A stretch of DNA of 64,000 nt from Cercis canadensis (taxonomy: Eukaryota; Streptophyta; Magnoliopsida; Fabales; Fabaceae), in the NCBI GenBank assembly GCA_003255065.1, contig QAOA01006077.1, forward strand, positions 222,649 through 286,648, read 5' to 3'. The translations under genes were made by a program, and so were the position numbers. Shown piece after piece: positions 60,175 through 64,000 of this stretch. Position 1 is the first letter of the stretch. Every line of letters begins with the position of its first letter. The notes under the pieces are model-generated. The model saw only the letters and a program-made list of their open reading frames with translations. It did not search any database and had not been told where the DNA came from.

Positions 60175-60410
60175 CAAGAGAGATAATCGAGAGAGAGATG
60201 AAGAAAATGTGAAGAGAACAAAATGTATTCAACTGAATTGAATTCTTACAACACATATCAGAGAGAATATATAGCACCTATAGCTGGCGTGTAAATAATA
60301 ACTTCAACCTATCAGATTGAAGCAGAAATAACTAACTAACTAAATCAATTATCTATCAGTGTAACTAACTTCCTATACACGCTGCAATACTAACGCAGGC
60401 GTGTCTAATA
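60175..60410 (-). repeat. Probable 3' LTR of the minus-strand copia element
   Basis: The region lies downstream (minus sense) of RNase H and a purine tract, where an LTR should be. On the minus strand it begins tattagacacgcctgcgtta and includes a TATA-like tatattctctctg stretch. The far end is not certain; ctctcttgtaataaag near 60175 is my best guess. The matching 5' LTR lies outside the window. Confidence 0.5.
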
Positions 60411-60420
60411 CTCCCCCTCA
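60411..60420 (-). other. Polypurine tract of the minus-strand copia element
   Basis: On the minus strand the sequence TGAGGGGGAG immediately precedes the presumed LTR. Confidence 0.7.
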
Positions 60421-63400
60421 AGGTGGGAGATAAATGTCTAATACTCCCATCTTGGACAGTAAGTAGCGAAACTGAGTTGCAGGCACTGCTTTGGTTAATA
60501 GATCAGCAATCTGATGTTGAGTGTTTACATGGACAAGCTTTATGAAGCCAGAATTAACATGTTCCCTGATGAAGTGGCAATCAATGTCAACATGTTTTGA
60601 TCTGTCATGAGACATAGGATTGGAAGCTAAGGGTATGGCAGACTGATTATCACAAAAAACCATGACTGAGGGTACTGGTATTTCAAAAATTTTGCATAGC
60701 TGGCGTAGCCACAAGAGTTCACTGGTGACCCCTGTCAATGCTCGATAATCAGCTTCTGCTGAGGATCTAGAAACAGTAGGCTGCCTCTTGGATTTTCAAG
60801 TGATAGGAGAGTTACCAATGAAAACACAGTAGCTAGTTGTGGATCTGCGTGTATCAACACAACTTCCCCAATTTGCATCAACAAAGGCTGAGATTTTAAG
60901 TGAGGAGGTGGAAGGAAAAAACAAGCCTTGGCCTGAACATGACTTGAGATATTGTAGAAGGTGATGAACAGAAGCCAGATGAGGAGTGCGAGGACTAGAC
61001 ATAAACTGACTTAACTTGTTGACAGTGTAACTGATATCTGGTCTAGAAATGTTGAGGTACATGAGGCGACCAATCAACCTTCTATACAGAGAAGCATCTG
61101 GTAAGGGATCCCCATCAGTTTGATTGAGTTTTAACTTGGGTTCCATAGGGAGTGACAGGGGTTTGGCTACAGAGAAACCAGTGTCTTCTAATAATTGTAA
61201 CACATATTTCCTCTGTGAGATAGAAATGCCTTTTGCAAAATGAGCTATTTCTAAGCCAAGAAAATATCGCAAATCTCTAAGAACCTTGAGTTTGAACAAC
61301 TTTTGTAATAGTTGTTGAGCTTTATGAACAATGGAGGGATTAGGACCTGCAAGGATTATGTCATCAACATAAACGAGAAGAAGGACCAGTGTGTCACCTC
61401 TGCCAATGGTGAAAAGAGAGTAGTCACTGTGAGATTAAGAGAAGTCATTCTGGATTAATGTGGTGGAAAACTTGTGAAACCACTGTCGAGAAGCTTGTCT
61501 CAAGCCATAGAGAGACTTGTTGAGCTTACACACCATGTGCTCCCCTTTAACTGTGTAGCCCAGAGGAAGTTGCATGTATACTTCCTCAAACAAATCCCCA
61601 TTTAAGAAGGCATTGTTCACATCTAACTGAATCATGATCTACTGCTTTACTGCTGCAACTGAAAGTAGTAATCTGACTGTAGTAATCTTGGCAACAGGTG
61701 AAAAAGTGTCCATAAAGTCAATCCCTGCCTGTTGAGTGTAGCCCTTGGCAACCAAACGAGCTTTGTACCTATCAAGGCTACCATCAGCTTTGTACTTGAC
61801 TTTGTAGAGTCATCTACACCCAACTGTATGTCTATCCTTTGGAAGAGGAACCACTGACCAGGTGTTGTTTGCTTCAAGGGCATCAAGTTCTTCCTTCATA
61901 GCTGTTTGCCATTCAGGGTATTTCACTGCTTGATGATAAAACTGAGGTTCATATATTGTGGACAGTTGCATAATGAACTGTCTATAGCTTGGTGATAATT
62001 TGGAATATGTCACCACGTTCTGGATGGGATAGGAAATGTTGGAATGGGACATGGAGCACACATAATCCTGCAAATAAGTGGGATGTCTGACAGTTCTGCT
62101 GGTCTTGCGAGTGGAGTGGGTTTGAGGAGCAGTGGTGGCAACTATTGAAGAATTTTGAGCAAGCACAGGTTCTGTAGTAGTACCAATATCAGTAGCAACA
62201 GAACTTGCAATAGGAGAAGTAGGAACAGTGGTATTTCTGGTAACAGGAGGATTATTCTCATATAGAGAATTTGGAATGACCACATCATGAAAAAAATCAA
62301 GTGCCCCAGGTGTGTTTGGTAATGCCTGAAAAGGAAAAACATCCTCATGAAAAGTCATATCTCTGGAAATGAAGAATTTCCTAATCTGAAGGTTATATAA
62401 TCTGTAGCCCTTGAACCCAAGAGGATATCCCATGAAAATGGCAGGGACAGCTCGTGGAGAGAATTTGGTCCTATTGTGCAAAAGAGTTGAAGCAAAACTG
62501 AGACAACTAAAGACCTTTAATGCAACATAGTTGGGTTCCTTGTTATAAAGGAGTTGAAAAGGTGTTTGACCATTGAGCAATGGAGATGGAATTCTATTTA
62601 TAAGAAAGATTGCTGTGGCTATACATTCTCCCCAGAACCTTAAAGGGATACTAGATTGGAACATCAATGATCTGGCCACATTGAGCAAGTGTTGATGTTT
62701 CCTTTCCACCACTAAATTTTGTTCAGGCCTGTATGGACAGGAAAACTGGTGAAGGGTCCCTTCTTTTTGCAAGAAATTTGTCAAAGCCAATTCTTTGGCA
62801 TTATTAGAACGCAGTTGCTTAATAGGTTTACCAAACTGAGTCTTGATCATGGCAAAGAAATGAATGATAGAAGTAGTAGCTTCAGACTTCTGTTTTAACA
62901 GATAAACCCAAGTGAACCTCGTACAGTCATCAACAATTGTGAGAAAATAAACCTTATCATCATGAGTGGGCTGATGATAAGGACCCCAAATGTCACAGTG
63001 TATAAGATCAAAAGGATGTGTGGACAAGTTATTATGTGAAGTGAAAGACATTCTTCGAAGTTCTGAAAAGGGACAAATTTGACAAGAATGAGAAGAATAA
63101 TGCTGTAAAGAAGGCAAAGAAATTTTATTATTGAGTAATTTCAAAATTTTATCAGACAAATGTCCTAGTCTAGCATGCCACAGTGGAGCATGATTGGAAG
63201 TATGTAACTTTGAAGTACATCTTGAATTATTGAAAGACTGAAAAACATAAGGATTAACCACAACAGAAGGAATAACTACAAGAGACTCAGGTGAATGGTT
63301 CTAAATAGTATGGACTCTTCCTATATCAGCAGAAGCTTGTTGAGTGACCCAGTCTGCTTGGTAAATGTATAAACCTTCCCACATATCACCCTTGCCAATC

Positions 63401-64000
63401 ATCCTCGATCTTTTGGGATCCTAGATTTGGAAGGAATCATAGTGGAAAGTAATAGTTAACAATGAATGCTTTAACAAAGCTGCTACTGATATGAGGTTGA
63501 CATGAAAATCCGGAATGTAAAGGACCTTGTGTAATAGAAAAACAGGTGATAATTGGACTGTGCCAATAGTTGAAACTGAAACTTTTGATTTGTTTGGAAG
63601 AATGACAAATTGATTGTGCAAAGACTTGTAAGAAGTAAAAAAATTCATGGAGTGGCAGACGTGTGATGTGGCTCCTGAATCAATGATCCAAGAGTTTGGA
63701 TGAACAACAAAATGTTTATCAATGGTGGAAAGAATCATACCAGTGGAGATTGACTCTAGAGAGTTGTCCACATCCGGTATAGCAGCTTGTGACAATTGGT
63801 TTTGAAGCAAATGAATCAATTGTTGGTACTGCTATGATGACATTTCCAGAGGAGGTTCGATGGATTCATGGTGATTGATGGTGGAGATCTGATTCACATT
63901 TCCAGCTTGTCTACCTTTCTTGTACCCTGGTATATACCCTGGTGGATAACCATGAAGCTTATAGCACTTGTCTTTCGTGTGACCAAGAACACCACAGTAT
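60418..64000 (-). pseudogene. Decayed copia polyprotein gene (partial)
   Basis: Reading inward from the right edge on the minus strand: a zinc-knuckle tail (GHTKDKCYKLHG at the edge), protease DSGATSHV (near 63690), integrase zinc region (HARLGHLSDK near 63170), integrase core (HCDIWGP, RPEQNLVVERKHQH), reverse transcriptase (YVDDIILAGP near 61370) and RNase H ending LDIYLPP at 60418. One reading frame serves all of it, with no frameshift found over 3.5 kb. In-frame stops at 63832, 63421, 63301, 61810, 61639, 61435 and 60796 break it into pieces. The protein cannot be made intact. Confidence 0.9.

Larger units (their letters stand above)
60411..64000 (-). mobile_element. Ty1/copia retrotransposon, minus strand, cut by the window end
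   Basis: Gag zinc-knuckle, protease, integrase, reverse transcriptase and RNase H occur in copia order on the minus strand. The element begins (5') beyond base 64000, and its 3' LTR ends near 60175. It belongs to a different copia lineage from the element at 26503-31725 by sequence (for example PNSWIIDSGATSHVC versus LDTGATHHV). Confidence 0.9.

Noticed and set aside
61647-61886. Minus-strand frame in the second copia
   Set aside because: It is out of frame with the polyprotein, which continues in the other frame with stops.
1-64000. CRISPR arrays, bacterial-type operons, rRNA genes or complete tRNA genes
   Set aside because: None is present; tRNA-like boxes occur only within SINE-like repeats and lack a complete cloverleaf.

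Overview
The window is nuclear genomic DNA from a flowering plant, almost certainly a eudicot. The genes are plant families with small exons, GT-AG introns and long AT-rich spacers, and the spacers hold many plant-type transposons (Ty1/copia, Mutator-like, SINE, MITE). One 176-base gap, six other isolated single N bases and a few duplicated blocks look like assembly joins. I cannot name the species.

Five protein genes can be modelled well. On the plus strand at 2.9-6.2 kb there is a small one-helix membrane protein of unknown function. On the minus strand at 10.9-11.7 kb there is an intronless, Ser/Arg-rich protein with an N-terminal acylation signal. On the plus strand at 17.0-20.1 kb there is a CHX-type cation/H+ antiporter (3 exons, 811 aa). 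On the minus strand at 20.9-23.2 kb there is a centrin (7 coding exons, 172 aa), convergent with the antiporter gene. On the plus strand at 34.4-40.1 kb there is a STRUBBELIG-family leucine-rich-repeat receptor kinase (16 exons, 751 aa) whose catalytic residues are atypical. On the plus strand at 46.4-56.8 kb there is the katanin p80 WD40 subunit (18 exons, 868 aa), with an assembly gap in intron 1. They are unrelated housekeeping, signalling and transport genes; nothing suggests a gene cluster or shared pathway. The katanin and centrin genes both belong to the microtubule cytoskeleton but lie far apart, so this is probably coincidence.

The rest is mostly mobile DNA. A complete 5.2-kb Ty1/copia element (26.5-31.7 kb, 5-bp target duplication) sits inside an older SINE, which keeps its own 16-bp duplication outside the copia. 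A second copia on the minus strand (60.2 kb to the window end) runs off the edge. A 926-bp Mutator-like element (24.1-25.1 kb) carries a captured fragment of a coiled-coil gene (Pack-MULE). There are at least three copies of a 0.4-kb hairpin MITE, one of them inside antiporter intron 1 with a perfect 9-bp target duplication. Two long foldback elements, a Tourist-like MITE in receptor-kinase intron 15, a MITE at 9.5 kb and further SINEs are also present. Fragments of other genes lie at 15.9 kb (quinone-oxidoreductase-like N-terminus) and 23.8 kb (unrecognised exon).

I found no wholly new biological system. The most interesting items are the Pack-MULE, the nested SINE/copia, the 21-residue tandem repeat inside the katanin p80 linker, the centrin gene whose first coding exon is only the start codon, the loss of three kinase signatures in the receptor kinase, and the nonsense-only decay of the two copia elements.
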